A DNA stretch of 64,000 nucleotides, from positions 2,634,448-2,698,447 of the forward strand of contig NZ_CP054475.1 of the NCBI RefSeq assembly GCF_025345565.1, read 5' to 3'. Under the pieces are notes generated by a model, which saw only the letters and a list, made by a program, of their open reading frames with translations, did not search any database and was not told the origin of the DNA. Source of the DNA: Thalassolituus hydrocarboniclasticus (GTDB lineage Bacteria > Pseudomonadota > Gammaproteobacteria > Pseudomonadales > Oceanobacteraceae). Below, piece by piece: positions 1 through 8,305 of this stretch. Positions within the stretch are counted from its first letter, which is position 1, and every line of letters starts with the position of its first letter. Both the position numbers and the translations under genes were made by a program.

Positions 1-76
1 CCTGTGCCAGATAATGCTCGGCCAGAACTTTCCCCAAACGCCGGCCGGCTCCGGTAATCAGAATACGTTTGCTCAT
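1..76 (-). CDS. SDR-family reductase, N-terminal fragment only (runs off window)
   Basis: Only the first 25 residues are inside the window. The reverse-strand ATG is at 74-76 and the frame stays open to base 1. The fragment shows an N-terminal Rossmann nucleotide-binding start (ILITGAGRRLG), typical of short-chain dehydrogenases. This wording resembles the start of FolM-type dihydromonapterin reductases, but 25 residues cannot separate FolM from other SDRs. The gene downstream on the same strand lies outside the window. The upstream acylase gene is separated from it by an intrinsic terminator, so the SDR is probably a separate transcription unit. Confidence 0.7.
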   Translation of the reverse strand, partial: MSKRILITGAGRRLGKVLAEHYLAQ

Positions 77-100
77 GATTTTTCCACGCACAAAAACAAC

Positions 101-124
101 AAAGCCGGTACGTTAACCGGCTTT
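101..124 (-). terminator. Intrinsic terminator of the penicillin acylase gene
   Basis: A 9-bp perfect stem (AAAGCCGGT / ACCGGCTTT) with a 6-nt loop lies just past the stop of the acylase gene. On the reverse strand it is followed by a T-rich stretch (TTGTTTTTG). Confidence 0.75.
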
Positions 125-150
125 ATTGCAGCTGTCACGAATGTGTGAAA

Positions 151-2772
151 TTACTCTGCGTGCAGTACACGTTCATAACTGAAGTGCGCTCTGACTTTTT
201 CCGCATCGTTAAAAGGTAAATTGCGGTTTTTACGCGACAGCCACAGCTGAATACCGTCGTCGTAATGCGGCGATGCCGGATTACCGGACTGCCCGCCGGC
301 GACAATCAGATTCAGCGGTTCCGGCTGGCTGAAATCGACGATCATACGCATCGCCGGAATATTCCAGACGGCATAATCCGAGCCTAAATCGTAGCCTGCC
401 ACATTCAGCGTATTACGGTTACCACCAGCCGGATACGGTCCGCGGTCGGTATATTCCGCCAGACTTTCCACCGCCGCGGCTTTCAGACCGGAGAGAAACG
501 GCAGCATATGCGTGGTTTCAGTTTGCCAGTGATAAAACGCCAGATCTCCCCAGCGCCACTGGCTGTCATCACTACCCAATTGCTGTTGCAGATAAGGCCA
601 GGTCGCCGCCAGTGCGCGGGCAATAATCTGCCCCGGTAATTCGTTATCAGCGGTATTGATATCATCCCAGAACGGTGCCCAGTTGCTGCCTTGTGTGCGC
701 CCAAGTAAATGATCCTGATAACCGGAATAAGCACGGCCATTCATCGCCAGAAAGGCCTGCCACAGCTGGCCGTCTTCCGGCCCCAATTCGTCCATAAAAA
801 TCGCACGGATCAGATTGTGTTCGAAGCCACCCCACACCGCCGCGCTGCGTGAGCCTTGCGCCATATCGCCGTCAAATGCACGGATAATCTGCAGCACGTT
901 CTCAGCATCAGCCTGCTGTGCCTGTGGTAAAGCTGCAATGCCATCGCGGATCATATTTTGCCACGCTTCAGACCCCCAGAGCTGCTGCACCTTGGCCACC
1001 AGAATATCGCGCCGGTCGGCCTGCATGGCTTCCATGCTGGCATAGTCGTGGCCACCGCCGTGCTGCGTCAGCATTTGCATAATGCGCTCGGAGCGTTCCG
1101 GGTAATACCAGGAACTGGTCAGGCGCGGGCTGTAATCAGCTGCCACCGTGCGGTTATTACCCGTGCCTGAATAACCGCTTTGCGGATTACGTGAACGCGG
1201 TGTATCGGCACCGCCCCAGTAACCCTGCCAGTCGTACTCGCCGGTCCAGCCAGGGCTTGGAAAATGGCCGCTTCCGGCTTTGCGTTTGGGATAATTCCCC
1301 GTCACCTGCCAGGCCACATTGTCTTTGTCACCATAAATCACGTTCAGATGAATAAAACCGACACCATTTAATGCCTGCTCAGCCTCATCCATGGTTTTGG
1401 CTTTACCCAGATTAAAAAAGGAATCGATGGTGTTATCCGGAAATTGCGCCGTCCAGCTTAATGCCAGACCGAATTCCGAGCTGGCCGGAATGGCGATCAT
1501 TTCGTGTTTAGGTTTGCCTTTAATTGCGGCATTCAGCAATGGTCCATGGCGTGTGGACTGCACTTCAATAGTGACCGGTTCTGCACCTTTAACCTGAATG
1601 GTTTCGCTGCGACTGCTGACCGGATACCACTGTTCCTGATACAGATATTCGGTTTTGCCATCGCGCTCGCGCAATTTCTCCAGAAACACATCCTGGGTAT
1701 CCGCCATCACCATGGTTTCACCCCAGCCAATATGGCCGTTGTAGCCGGCAACCAGTGCCGGAATGCCCGGCAAGGTAATGCCCACACCGCTGTATTCCGG
1801 GCTTTTTACCCCCATCAGCATCCAGGTCGACGGATGCGATAACAACAGGTGGGTATCGTTGGCGATCAGGGTCGCACCGGCGGCGGTTTTATCTTTATGC
1901 ACGCCCCAGTTATTGGAGGCGGCAATACCCTGACCGTTAATCCGCTTCAGCTTCTGCTCAACCGCGGCCAGATATTCCAGTTGCTCTTTAACAGCAACCA
2001 CCGGGCTTTCAGCGCCGGCCAAATCCACAGCGGCAAGCTTGTTGGCTTCTGCCAGGTCGATGGGTTCATCCGGATAAATCGGCGCCAGATACGCGGCTTT
2101 TTCGACACCCAGTTTTTCTGCCAGCTGCAGAAAGCCCAGCTCTTCATGCAGGTTAAAACCCACCCCCAGATTGAGCATCACAAACAAGCCCAGCGTGTTG
2201 GCGGGCTGCCAGGCTTCCGGCTGATAATCGTTAATCATCAGCTCCAGCGGCAGACGATCGCGGTGGCTGTTAATGTAAGCGTTCACCCCGGCGGCAAAGC
2301 CCGTCAGGTGTTGCTTCAGCTCCGGGCTTAATGCGGCATAGCGCTCTTCGATAATCTGCGGAATACCCAGGGTACGCATGTAGATATCCATATCCAGCGC
2401 GATATCGCCGGTCATCTCCGCCAGACGGCCACGCGCCAGCAGATTCATCGATACCATCTGCGCCAGACGGTCTTCTGCCATGGCATAGCCGATGCCGAAG
2501 GTCAGATCCTGCAGGCTTTGCGCCTCAATAAAAGGCACGCCGTAGTCATCGCGACGGATACTGACGTCTTCCTGCAGACCGCGAACCTGAACCACACCCA
2601 CAGCAGGATCAAGATTGCGCTCGCTGATCCAGTCAAACACCTGACCGCAGCCGGTTAAGGTTAATAAGGTGGTGGTTGCCAGAAACGGCAGAAACAAGGC
2701 CTGACGCAGACCTGAAAGCTTTTTATATTTTTTATTATTCACAGAGATACCCGTGCCGCAGTTGCGACTCAT
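151..2772 (-). CDS. Penicillin acylase family lipoprotein (Ntn hydrolase)
   Basis: The 873-aa product is an N-terminal-nucleophile amidohydrolase precursor of the penicillin G acylase/cephalosporin acylase/AHL acylase family. Such enzymes cleave an amide bond after autocatalytic removal of a linker between the alpha and beta chains. A hydrophobic stretch at about residues 21-41 ends in a lipobox (LTGC, Cys42), so membrane anchoring as a lipoprotein is predicted. The alpha chain would span about 55-270 and the beta chain would begin at Ser286 in the GIAASNNWGVH motif, the usual nucleophile context. The substrate is unknown: acyl-homoserine lactone, beta-lactam side chains and N-acyl amino acids are all possible. 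No clear Shine-Dalgarno precedes the ATG. An in-frame GTG at about 2742 would give a shorter, Lys-rich signal-peptide n-region and is a realistic alternative start. Confidence 0.88.
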   Translation of the reverse strand: MSRNCGTGISVNNKKYKKLSGLRQALFLPFLATTTLLTLTGCGQVFDWISERNLDPAVGVVQVRGLQEDVSIRRDDYGVPFIEAQSLQDLTFGIGYAMAEDRLAQMVSMNLLARGRLAEMTGDIALDMDIYMRTLGIPQIIEERYAALSPELKQHLTGFAAGVNAYINSHRDRLPLELMINDYQPEAWQPANTLGLFVMLNLGVGFNLHEELGFLQLAEKLGVEKAAYLAPIYPDEPIDLAEANKLAAVDLAGAESPVVAVKEQLEYLAAVEQKLKRINGQGIAASNNWGVHKDKTAAGATLIANDTHLLLSHPSTWMLMGVKSPEYSGVGITLPGIPALVAGYNGHIGWGETMVMADTQDVFLEKLRERDGKTEYLYQEQWYPVSSRSETIQVKGAEPVTIEVQSTRHGPLLNAAIKGKPKHEMIAIPASSEFGLALSWTAQFPDNTIDSFFNLGKAKTMDEAEQALNGVGFIHLNVIYGDKDNVAWQVTGNYPKRKAGSGHFPSPGWTGEYDWQGYWGGADTPRSRNPQSGYSGTGNNRTVAADYSPRLTSSWYYPERSERIMQMLTQHGGGHDYASMEAMQADRRDILVAKVQQLWGSEAWQNMIRDGIAALPQAQQADAENVLQIIRAFDGDMAQGSRSAAVWGGFEHNLIRAIFMDELGPEDGQLWQAFLAMNGRAYSGYQDHLLGRTQGSNWAPFWDDINTADNELPGQIIARALAATWPYLQQQLGSDDSQWRWGDLAFYHWQTETTHMLPFLSGLKAAAVESLAEYTDRGPYPAGGNRNTLNVAGYDLGSDYAVWNIPAMRMIVDFSQPEPLNLIVAGGQSGNPASPHYDDGIQLWLSRKNRNLPFNDAEKVRAHFSYERVLHAE

Positions 2773-2871
2773 AAGAAAAGGTGAGAACGCAGCGGATTAT
2801 GGCGGGCAGGCCAGAGAGCGAACAGGGACTTTTGTGCCAAACAGGCACTGAGTGAACTAAAGCCAAAAAAG

Positions 2872-2907
2872 CACAGACAGAAACACAGACAGAAACACAG
2901 ACAGAAA
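2872..2907. repeat. Three tandem copies of a 12-bp unit
   Basis: CACAGACAGAAA is repeated three times without a mismatch in the noncoding gap between the acylase start and the terminator of the next gene. It is upstream of the acylase promoter region. No function is evident; it is a simple-sequence array that could vary by slippage. Confidence 0.9.
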
Positions 2908-2930
2908 CAGATCCGGCAGACAATAAAAAA

Positions 2931-2956
2931 TCCGCCGGCTGTCACCACCCGGCGGA
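2931..2956 (-). terminator. Intrinsic terminator, FG-GAP lipoprotein copy 1
   Basis: The stem TCCGCCGG/CCGGCGGA is followed on the reverse strand by a T tract (ATTTTTTATT). The same element, with its flanks, recurs at 8215-8240 behind the second lipoprotein gene. Confidence 0.85.
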
Positions 2957-3021
2957 TTAGGTTTTTACAGGTCAGGCCAGCTCAGGCATTACACCACAAG
3001 CCGGCCTGCCAGCTAACGCGA

Positions 3022-5526
3022 TCAGTACAGATACACCGCGCCAGACCCTACAGCGTTGTTATTAGTTTGATCGCCATTAATACCGGTAGCGCTACTCGCT
3101 TCTTCTGACGCACCCACGGCCAGGGTCTGGCCATCCGCCGATAACGCGACCGAATTGCCAAAAAAGTCAAGTTCACCGGTATTCGAGGCCTTAATATAGG
3201 CCGGCTGCGCCCAGCCAGCCTCTGTGCGCTGAAACAGATACACCGCACCAGATCCAGGAGCAGCATCATCCATTTGCTCACCATTAATACCGGTTGCGCT
3301 GCTGCTTTCGACCGGAGCGCTTACCGCCAGGCTGTCGCCATCCGCCGATAAGGCGACTGCATGGCCAAAGTGATCGTCTCTGCCGGAATTAGAGGCCTTA
3401 ATATAAGCCTGCTGCGCCCAATTCAAATCGGTGCGCTGGAACAGATACACCGCACCTGCCCTATTAGCAATGTTATCAACCTGATCACCACCAACACCGG
3501 TTGCACTGCTGGCTTCACCCCAAGCGCCTACCGCCAAAGTAGAGCCATCAGCAGACAGTGCGAGGCTGCTGCCAAAATAGTCATCTGCATCGGTATTAGA
3601 AGCCTTAATATAGGCCAGCTGCGTCCAGCTCAAGTCGGTGCGCTGGAACATATACACCGCACCTGCGTATCTCAAACTGTCATCCGTCTCATCACCACCA
3701 ACACCGGTTGCACTGCTGGCTTCACGATAAGCGCCTACCGCCAGAGTGCTGCCATCGGCCGACAATGCGACTGAACTGCCAAACTCGTCTCCTTCCCCGG
3801 CATTCGAGGCCTTGATATAAGCCTGCTGTGCCCAGCTAAGGCCTGCACGCTGGAACATATACACCGCACCTACGCCTCCAGAACTGTTATCTGTCTCATC
3901 ACCACCAACACCGGTTGCGCTGCTGCGTTCACGGGGTGCACCCACCGCCAGGGTAAAACCGTCGGCCGATAACGCTAACGAACGGCCAAACTCATCGCCG
4001 GCATCCGTATTCGAAGCCTTGATATAAGCCTGCTGCGCCCAGCTCTCGCCTGTGCGCTGGAAAACATACACCGCTCCTGCATCGCGTGCAGCGTTATCCT
4101 GCTCAGCGCCAGCAGCATCCACGCCCCCGATGCTGCTGCCTTCATTAAAAGCGCCAACCGCCAGTATCGAGCCATCGTCTGACAATGCCAGACTGATGCC
4201 AAAGATGTCCCCTTCATCGGCATTCGAGGCTTTGATATAAGCCTGCTGTAGCCACTGGCCATGGGTCAGGCGGAACACATACACCGCACCGACGCTATAG
4301 CCACGGATATCTGACTGCTCAGCATCAATACCAGAGTTAAGGTTACTCTCCCCTGGCATACCTATCGCTAGCGTACTGCCATCGGCCGATAACGCTACGG
4401 CAGTGCCAAACCAACCAGCGGCATACCCGTCATCAGGATAATTCCATCCCCAATCAACCCGCGCGGCTTTAACATAGCCCACCGCGTCGGCCAGGCTTCC
4501 CTGGGCTGTTACTTCAGCGGAGGTGCGGCAGTCTTCATAACCATCTGACAGATTACAGGCCTGTAATCTGTAGCGGGCATTCACACGCAGAGGCAGAAAC
4601 ACCGAATGCTGATAGCCGGTTGTATCGGCGGGTAACGTCTGAATCTGGGTGAAATCCTGCTGGCCGTCCAGGCTTTCCAATAAGCGGTATTCGGTTTCTT
4701 CGGCAACATCCTGCCAGCTGAAACTGAAGGTTTTTGTCGCCGTCAACGACAGACTCAGTACCGGGTCCGCGGGAATAAAGCTCGCCTCTACCGTGCAGTC
4801 GGCCGTAATGGCCCCGGTGGTATAGGTGCTGCCCTGCAGCGTACCGTCACAGCCCGACACGCCATCAATGCGGTAACCATTGTCTGCTGTAATCTCAAAA
4901 CTGGTGGTGGTTTCGGTATCCACCACCTGTGCCGTGTCCGGGCTGATGCTGCCGCCTGCGCCAGCATTGACAGCAACGCGGTGAGTCCGCATAAAGCTGG
5001 CTTCTACCGTGCAGTCAGCCGTAATGGCTCCCGTGGTATAGGTGCTGCCCTGCAGCGTACCGTCACAGCCTGACACGCCATCAATGCGGTAGCCATTGTC
5101 TGCTGTAATCTCAAAACTGGTGGTGGTTTCGGTATCCACCACCTGTGCCGTGTCCGGGCTGATGCTGCCGCCTGCGCCAGCATTGACAGCAACGCGGTGA
5201 GTCCGCATAAAGCTGGCTTCTACCGTGCAGTCAGCCGTAATGGCTCCCGTGGTATAGGTGCTGCCCTGCAGCGTACCGTCACAGCCTGACACGCCATCAA
5301 TGCGGTAGCCATTGTCTGCTGTAATCTCAAAACTGGTGGTGGTTTCGGTATCCACCACCTGCGCCGTGTCCGGGCTGATGCTGCCGCCATTACCCGCTGA
5401 CGGAGTAACACTGAAACTCGGGTCGTCACTGCTGCTGCCGCCACCACAGGCCGATAACAACGCACTGACGAGCGTGATCTGAACCGCAGACGCGACAGAG
5501 CGCGCCTTAACATGCCTTTGATTCAT
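3022..5526 (-). CDS. Lipoprotein with InlB-type B-repeats, Fn3-like segment and 7-blade FG-GAP propeller (copy 1)
   Basis: The 834-aa product is a predicted surface or periplasmic lipoprotein: signal peptide, lipobox LLSAC with Cys27, then a Gly/Ser/Asp linker. Residues 39-250 are three 68-72-residue divergent InlB B-repeats (GGSISPDTAQ... GYRIDGVSGCDG ... ADCTVEASF), each with a Cys pair. About 251-345 resembles a fibronectin-III domain. Residues 351-834 contain seven units of about 69 residues with the signature FGxSxALSADGxTLAVGA ... GAVYxFQR, i.e. FG-GAP/integrin-alpha-type blades. Seven units suggest one closed seven-bladed propeller. The start at 5526 is chosen because AAAGGA lies 6 nt upstream and the paralogue starts at the same Met; the upstream ATG at 5562 is ignored. 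Binding or adhesion is plausible; no enzymatic motif is seen. Confidence 0.9.
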   Translation of the reverse strand: MNQRHVKARSVASAVQITLVSALLSACGGGSSSDDPSFSVTPSAGNGGSISPDTAQVVDTETTTSFEITADNGYRIDGVSGCDGTLQGSTYTTGAITADCTVEASFMRTHRVAVNAGAGGSISPDTAQVVDTETTTSFEITADNGYRIDGVSGCDGTLQGSTYTTGAITADCTVEASFMRTHRVAVNAGAGGSISPDTAQVVDTETTTSFEITADNGYRIDGVSGCDGTLQGSTYTTGAITADCTVEASFIPADPVLSLSLTATKTFSFSWQDVAEETEYRLLESLDGQQDFTQIQTLPADTTGYQHSVFLPLRVNARYRLQACNLSDGYEDCRTSAEVTAQGSLADAVGYVKAARVDWGWNYPDDGYAAGWFGTAVALSADGSTLAIGMPGESNLNSGIDAEQSDIRGYSVGAVYVFRLTHGQWLQQAYIKASNADEGDIFGISLALSDDGSILAVGAFNEGSSIGGVDAAGAEQDNAARDAGAVYVFQRTGESWAQQAYIKASNTDAGDEFGRSLALSADGFTLAVGAPRERSSATGVGGDETDNSSGGVGAVYMFQRAGLSWAQQAYIKASNAGEGDEFGSSVALSADGSTLAVGAYREASSATGVGGDETDDSLRYAGAVYMFQRTDLSWTQLAYIKASNTDADDYFGSSLALSADGSTLAVGAWGEASSATGVGGDQVDNIANRAGAVYLFQRTDLNWAQQAYIKASNSGRDDHFGHAVALSADGDSLAVSAPVESSSATGINGEQMDDAAPGSGAVYLFQRTEAGWAQPAYIKASNTGELDFFGNSVALSADGQTLAVGASEEASSATGINGDQTNNNAVGSGAVYLY
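4777..5412 (-). repeat. Three InlB-type B-repeats, 216-bp period
   Basis: Three coding repeats lie head to tail. The first two in reading order share almost all of their DNA sequence (one difference seen before they diverge at the N-terminal edge). The third differs by several synonymous changes. This looks like recent tandem duplication rather than protein-level conservation alone. Confidence 0.9.
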
Positions 5527-5569
5527 TCTATATCCTTTAGTATCCGCAAAAATTAATGGCACAAAAAAA

Positions 5570-5594
5570 CACGCTGTTTGCTATAAACAGCGTG
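5570..5594 (-). promoter_or_regulatory. Leader hairpin with U tract upstream of lipoprotein copy 1 (attenuator-like)
   Basis: A perfect 10-bp stem (CACGCTGTTT / AAACAGCGTG, 5-nt loop) lies 44-68 nt upstream of the start codon. On the reverse strand it is followed immediately by seven T residues, the form of an intrinsic terminator. A pairing-conserved version is in the copy-2 leader (10630-10652). Attenuation is inference; it could also stop antisense or read-through transcripts. Confidence 0.6.
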
Positions 5595-5869
5595 CGATAT
5601 CGGCACAAAAATGTTTTCTAATGATACAGATAACAACTGATATCTGACGGGCAAAAAATGCAATCAATCTTTCATTTTGTCTCAAATTACTCCGATTTCT
5701 CTGGTCATATAAGTGACATAAAGGAAACAAAAATAACCCGGGCAGAATATTCAAATAAAAACAGAAACAAAGCCTAAAAATACGAAAAACTCAAGTGTTC
5801 TTAACGATGAAAAGCGGCCAGATATAGCACCTGCAACCTTTAACTCTCCATCGTCAGTCACTTTAAAAC

Positions 5870-5884
5870 TGATAACCATTATCA
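5870..5884. promoter_or_regulatory. Candidate Fur box
   Basis: TGATAACCATTATCA fits the 7-1-7 Fur consensus (TGATAATnATTATCA) with one mismatch. It differs by one base from the candidate Fur box before feoA at 26970. It lies 226 bp before the regulator start and 344 bp before the divergent lipoprotein start, so which promoter it serves is not clear. Confidence 0.55.
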
Positions 5885-6109
5885 AATAAAGCTAATAAGA
5901 GGGGTGATCCTCTTGAATATTTCACAGTTTTACACAACACCTGACCAGTAAAATTAAAAATATCAACTAAATCTGTTTTTACTTTACAATATCCAATAGA
6001 ATGAAAAAAAAGTTAATTTCCCCAGGAAAATACCGGGGAAGAATAAAACAAGCCCTGAGCGCAAGCCTGATACCCGTCAAAGCAAGCACCCAAATCCTGA
6101 TCTTACGGA

Positions 6110-7063
6110 ATGGTTACCCAATTGTTTTCAGAAAATATTTATTTAAAGCCAAATGCCAGGTTATGTAAGAAAGTGTCAGCGTCACAGATCAACTTACACT
6201 TTCTTCATGGCTTTATTGGTTTTCAGGGCCATGCAGAAGATCTTTCCTTGTCTGACAGTCCATTTAATACAGGCATGTCTGTTGCGCTCATCCGGGTTAA
6301 TAACGGCCATCTGAAGCTTAATGACCAGCATCTTTTAACGGATAGGTTTTATTTATGTAATCTCCATGCTATCCGCCATATAAGCACTAATGAATGCTCT
6401 TTTTTTGGCATGCTGATTCCTGGCCTTCAGGTTGACCTCAATAGTCTCATTAACAGTAAGACCGTGATTCTGATGAATAACGATGACTGGCTGGAGAACA
6501 ACCTCTGCTTTGATCTGCATCAACTTTTTACTGCATTAAACGAGCAGGATTCACTGCGTGCAACAAGCATAAGTCAGATTATCAGCGGCTATCTTTTCGA
6601 GACGATTAACAGTGAACTCGAACAGAATGCCTGCGAAAAGAAACTAACAGATAGTTATTACAGACTACTTTCTTATATTGGCAGAAACCTGAATTCACGC
6701 AAGCTGGGCATCAACATGCTGACAGAGGCAACGTTTATGTCACGCGCGGGTATTTATCGTCTGACCAATCACTTCGGCGGAGCCATCGGGTTAATCAATC
6801 ATATGCGCTCAACACTCGCACTGATTGACATTCTGAATGAAGACCGGGCTGACATATCCTTCAAAGATGCATACCCTAACTATGGTTTCAGCTCTTACGG
6901 TTGCTTTCTTCGTGCTTTCAGAAAAATTCATGGTGTCCCTCCGGGTGACATCAGAAAAAACGGATTGAAGTCATTACATCAAGACAATGAATCCGGTCAA
7001 AGCCATGCCCAAAAACCGCGTTTCTATGCATGGTTCCGGAGCTATTTCATCTGGAATATATGA
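6110..7063 (+). CDS. AraC-family transcriptional regulator (first of coupled pair)
   Basis: The 317-aa product has a C-terminal region at about residues 190-285 that shows the two helix-turn-helix units of the AraC/XylS family. The conserved tail GFSSYGCFLRAFRKIHGVPPGDIR matches the second HTH and the family signature. The N-terminal 170 residues would be a cupin-like sensor or dimerisation domain but are poorly conserved to the eye. The start codon has only a weak upstream ACGGA. Its stop overlaps the next gene as ATGA, so the two regulators are probably co-translated. Codon and base composition are AT-richer than neighbouring genes, which suggests horizontal acquisition or xenogeneic silencing. 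The targets are likely the flanking lipoprotein genes; this is inferred from position only. Confidence 0.82.
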   Translation: MVTQLFSENIYLKPNARLCKKVSASQINLHFLHGFIGFQGHAEDLSLSDSPFNTGMSVALIRVNNGHLKLNDQHLLTDRFYLCNLHAIRHISTNECSFFGMLIPGLQVDLNSLINSKTVILMNNDDWLENNLCFDLHQLFTALNEQDSLRATSISQIISGYLFETINSELEQNACEKKLTDSYYRLLSYIGRNLNSRKLGINMLTEATFMSRAGIYRLTNHFGGAIGLINHMRSTLALIDILNEDRADISFKDAYPNYGFSSYGCFLRAFRKIHGVPPGDIRKNGLKSLHQDNESGQSHAQKPRFYAWFRSYFIWNI

Positions 7064-8037
7064 TGAAAAAGGATCTTTATTTTCAATATGCTATTGGTGG
7101 CAATCACTCTATGAGCAGCACAGAGGGCCAGTGGGATAAGGCTCTGTCTCCTTTTTTTAAAGTCCAGACAAAAATTAACCCGCATCCGCCCCCGGAGAAT
7201 CAGGCAGAAACCTGCACTACCGATGGAATGACCATTCTTTGCCTGGAAATACACCAGGAAGTATTGCTTCAATCTCAAATAAACGCATCGCTGCAAGAAA
7301 ATGCATCCGCTGTCTTAGTGTATACAGAGCAAGGCAGCGCAGAGTTGTTTACCTGCAGCCAGAACATAAAAATTAACTGCGGCGAGACATTTATTATTGA
7401 AAACAGCCAGCCTTTTATTCTTCGGGCTGACACATGTCGCCTGAGATTGGTGATATTTAACCTGCACCTTATATCGGCCATTTATCCACTGATAAAAATG
7501 ACGCGCATCATGCCGTTAAGCCATAACAATAAAGCAGAACTATTGCAGCACTTTATTCGGGATGAGTTTGACCGGTTCCGGAATCTGAACAGTTCTGGTT
7601 ATACAATACGACAGGAAACAGCCAGCCATATTCTGCGGTTAATGGTACAGGATCAATATCTGGCCAGAATCCGCAACAGCCATGAAAAAACCATGGCGGT
7701 GCAAAAATACTTAGCTGCAAATATATTTCAGCCCGACATCACCGCAGCCACCCTGTGTAAAGAACTCGATATATCGACTTACGAACTGCAGAAAATTATG
7801 CAACCTCACGGTGGCCTGAAGCAGTACATCAACAAGGCCAGAATTGAGGAATTTTGCAGAAAACTACACCAAGGTATCGACTACTCTTACAACCTTTATG
7901 CGCTGTCACTTGATCTGGGATTCAGGTCTGAATCAGCCTTCCGGCGGATATTTAAAAGTGTAACCGGCGTCGTGCCGAGTAAGTTCTTAAGTGATATCCA
8001 TAACCGCATTAACCCGTCTCCAGGTCATTCTGAGTAA
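7060..8037 (+). CDS. AraC-family transcriptional regulator (second of coupled pair)
   Basis: Translation probably begins at the ATG at 7060, which overlaps the preceding stop (ATGA); a second ATG follows at 7063. The longer frame starting at 7030 lies within the first regulator and is less likely. The 325-aa protein has an N-terminal sensor-like domain (about 60-170, with a cupin-like run ending in beta-strands) and a C-terminal AraC DNA-binding domain at about 215-315. That domain contains LCKELDISTYELQKIM (HTH 1) and LDLGFRSESAFRRIFK (HTH 2), then GVVPSKF. It is a paralogue of, not identical to, its partner. Possible hetero-oligomer formation with the partner is speculation. No terminator was recognised before the convergent lipoprotein copy 2. 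Confidence 0.85.
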   Translation: MMKKDLYFQYAIGGNHSMSSTEGQWDKALSPFFKVQTKINPHPPPENQAETCTTDGMTILCLEIHQEVLLQSQINASLQENASAVLVYTEQGSAELFTCSQNIKINCGETFIIENSQPFILRADTCRLRLVIFNLHLISAIYPLIKMTRIMPLSHNNKAELLQHFIRDEFDRFRNLNSSGYTIRQETASHILRLMVQDQYLARIRNSHEKTMAVQKYLAANIFQPDITAATLCKELDISTYELQKIMQPHGGLKQYINKARIEEFCRKLHQGIDYSYNLYALSLDLGFRSESAFRRIFKSVTGVVPSKFLSDIHNRINPSPGHSE

Positions 8038-8214
8038 GACAGAATCCGCAATCATCGTTATTAATACAATCAAGCCTGCAGCATCCATGGTTTATATTTT
8101 CAGCAATATATCCAGCGGAGCTGAACGCGCAAGCCTGAGAAAAATGGCACATATACCAGCAAACGAATAAAGGCTTTTTTGCCAGACAAAGCATTAACGG
8201 CGGAGAATAAAAAA

Positions 8215-8240
8215 TCCGCCGGCTGTCACCACCCGGCGGA
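8215..8240 (-). terminator. Intrinsic terminator, FG-GAP lipoprotein copy 2
   Basis: The stem TCCGCCGG/CCGGCGGA is preceded on the forward strand by an A tract, giving a T tract on the reverse strand. It is a near-exact duplicate of 2931-2956. It could also stop forward transcripts from the AraC pair (GTTTTTAC follows). Confidence 0.85.
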
Positions 8241-8305
8241 TTAGGTTTTTACAGGTCAGGCCAACTCAGGCATTACACCACAAGCCGGCCTGCCAGCTAA
8301 CGCGA

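Larger units (their letters stand above)
5527..6109. other. AT-rich divergent intergenic region
   Basis: This 583-bp gene-free stretch separates the lipoprotein gene (reverse) from the AraC pair (forward). It is visibly AT-rich. It holds the lipoprotein leader with its hairpin (5570-5594), blocks conserved with the leader of copy 2 (to about 5690), the Fur-box-like palindrome (5870-5884) and a GC-rich imperfect inverted repeat (arms TTCCCC 6018-6023 and GGGGAA 6035-6040) just ahead of the regulator start. No convincing small ORF was seen. Confidence 0.7.

Noticed and set aside
3025-4476. Possible Rhs/toxin or integrin-mimic invasin
   Set aside because: FG-GAP and B-repeats alone do not show toxin activity; no core or toxin domain and no secretion partner seen.
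4777-5412. Possible CRISPR or satellite array
   Set aside because: The 216-bp period is a multiple of three, in frame, and encodes a B-repeat domain; no spacers.
8009-8194. Small reverse frame between the AraC pair and lipoprotein copy 2
   Set aside because: No ribosome binding site, Cys-rich random-looking sequence, overlaps the AraC gene end.
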